A stretch of 53,723 nt of DNA. It comes from Clostridium sp. C8-1-8. Lineage in GTDB: Bacteria > Bacillota > Clostridia > Clostridiales > Clostridiaceae. The DNA lies in contig NZ_JAABNO010000035.1 of assembly GCF_009928445.1 (NCBI RefSeq), forward strand, positions 146-53,868, in the 5' to 3' direction. Positions 53,670 through 53,723 of the stretch are shown here, in pieces. A model generated the notes under the pieces. The model was not told where the DNA came from and ran no database searches. It saw only the letters and a program-made list of their open reading frames with translations. Made by a program: the position numbers and the translations under genes. Within the stretch, counting starts at the first letter, position 1. The number at the start of each line of letters is the position of its first letter.

Positions 53670-53723
53670 GGCTATGTTTAATAATATTGTTGAAATTAAG
53701 TGGTCATGAAGGAGATGCTATAT
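53670..53723 (+). mobile_element. Family G MITE-like end, cut by the window edge
   Basis: GGCTATGTTTAATAATATTG, then TTGAAATTAAGTGGTCAT. It matches 6391 and, inverted, 14792, including the following GGAGATGCTATAT. The element continues beyond the window. Confidence 0.55.

Overview
The window is AT-rich DNA from a low-GC Gram-positive bacterium, most likely a Clostridium or close relative. Support: strong AGGAGG-type ribosome binding sites, YvrJ/DUF1659/DUF2922 small proteins, a sortase-anchored surface enzyme, a FusB-type EF-G-binding protein, PadR/DUF2812 and EFR1-type ferredoxin genes. No rRNA or tRNA gene was recognised. Most genes are single units or two- to three-gene operons separated by long intergenic stretches rich in repeats.

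Layout. 1-533: a cluster of a roughly 33-bp dispersed motif (called family T here). 534-4303: a frameshifted DUF2185 gene, an atypical J-domain/TPR membrane protein and an unrecognised TPR-like protein. 4560-11189: Cof-type HAD phosphatase, several small membrane proteins, YvrJ and DUF1659 proteins, a zinc-dependent phospholipase C-like protein. 11824-14295: a large cell-wall-anchored PAP2 acid phosphatase behind a possible Pho box. 14296-17176: a MITE-like element with a possible small RNA, family T cluster B, a relic of a pRiA4b ORF-3-like gene, and DUF2922/DUF1659 genes. 17646-24249: a c-di-GMP block (a papain-fold hydrolase coupled to a 7TM diguanylate cyclase, its close paralogue, and a 7TM-PAS-GGDEF protein). 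24865-31647: EF-G-binding protein, GNAT acetyltransferase, then family T cluster C enclosing a dead grpB-like gene and an intact but catalytically altered IS1595-like transposase, an aminoglycoside nucleotidyltransferase-like gene and a membrane protein. 32306-39143: regulator-led units (MarR/DUF3237/esterase, PadR/DUF2812, MarR/MFS efflux pump), each with a palindromic operator candidate, plus a SAM methyltransferase. 39144-46062: family T cluster D, a C39-like peptidase-fold protein, a secreted GH43 arabinanase with a ricin-type lectin domain, DUF4240 and VOC proteins. 46379-53723: a phage-type replication initiator and DnaB helicase, an ApeA-type HEPN defence gene, a MerR regulator with an EFR1 flavodoxin/ferredoxin gene, and a TipA-like MerR relic cut by a MITE-like end.

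How it fits together. The regulators probably act on adjacent genes through the visible operators. The two 7TM cyclases are a recent duplication that includes the promoter; both lack the RxxD inhibitory site, while the third GGDEF protein keeps it. The least explained structure is family T: at least 17 copies in four clusters about 11-16 kb apart, arranged as inverted pairs, one cluster enclosing a transposase-like protein without its expected catalytic residues. Two shorter MITE-like families (here G and M) and a REP-like palindrome occupy other gaps. These element families were identified by eye only.
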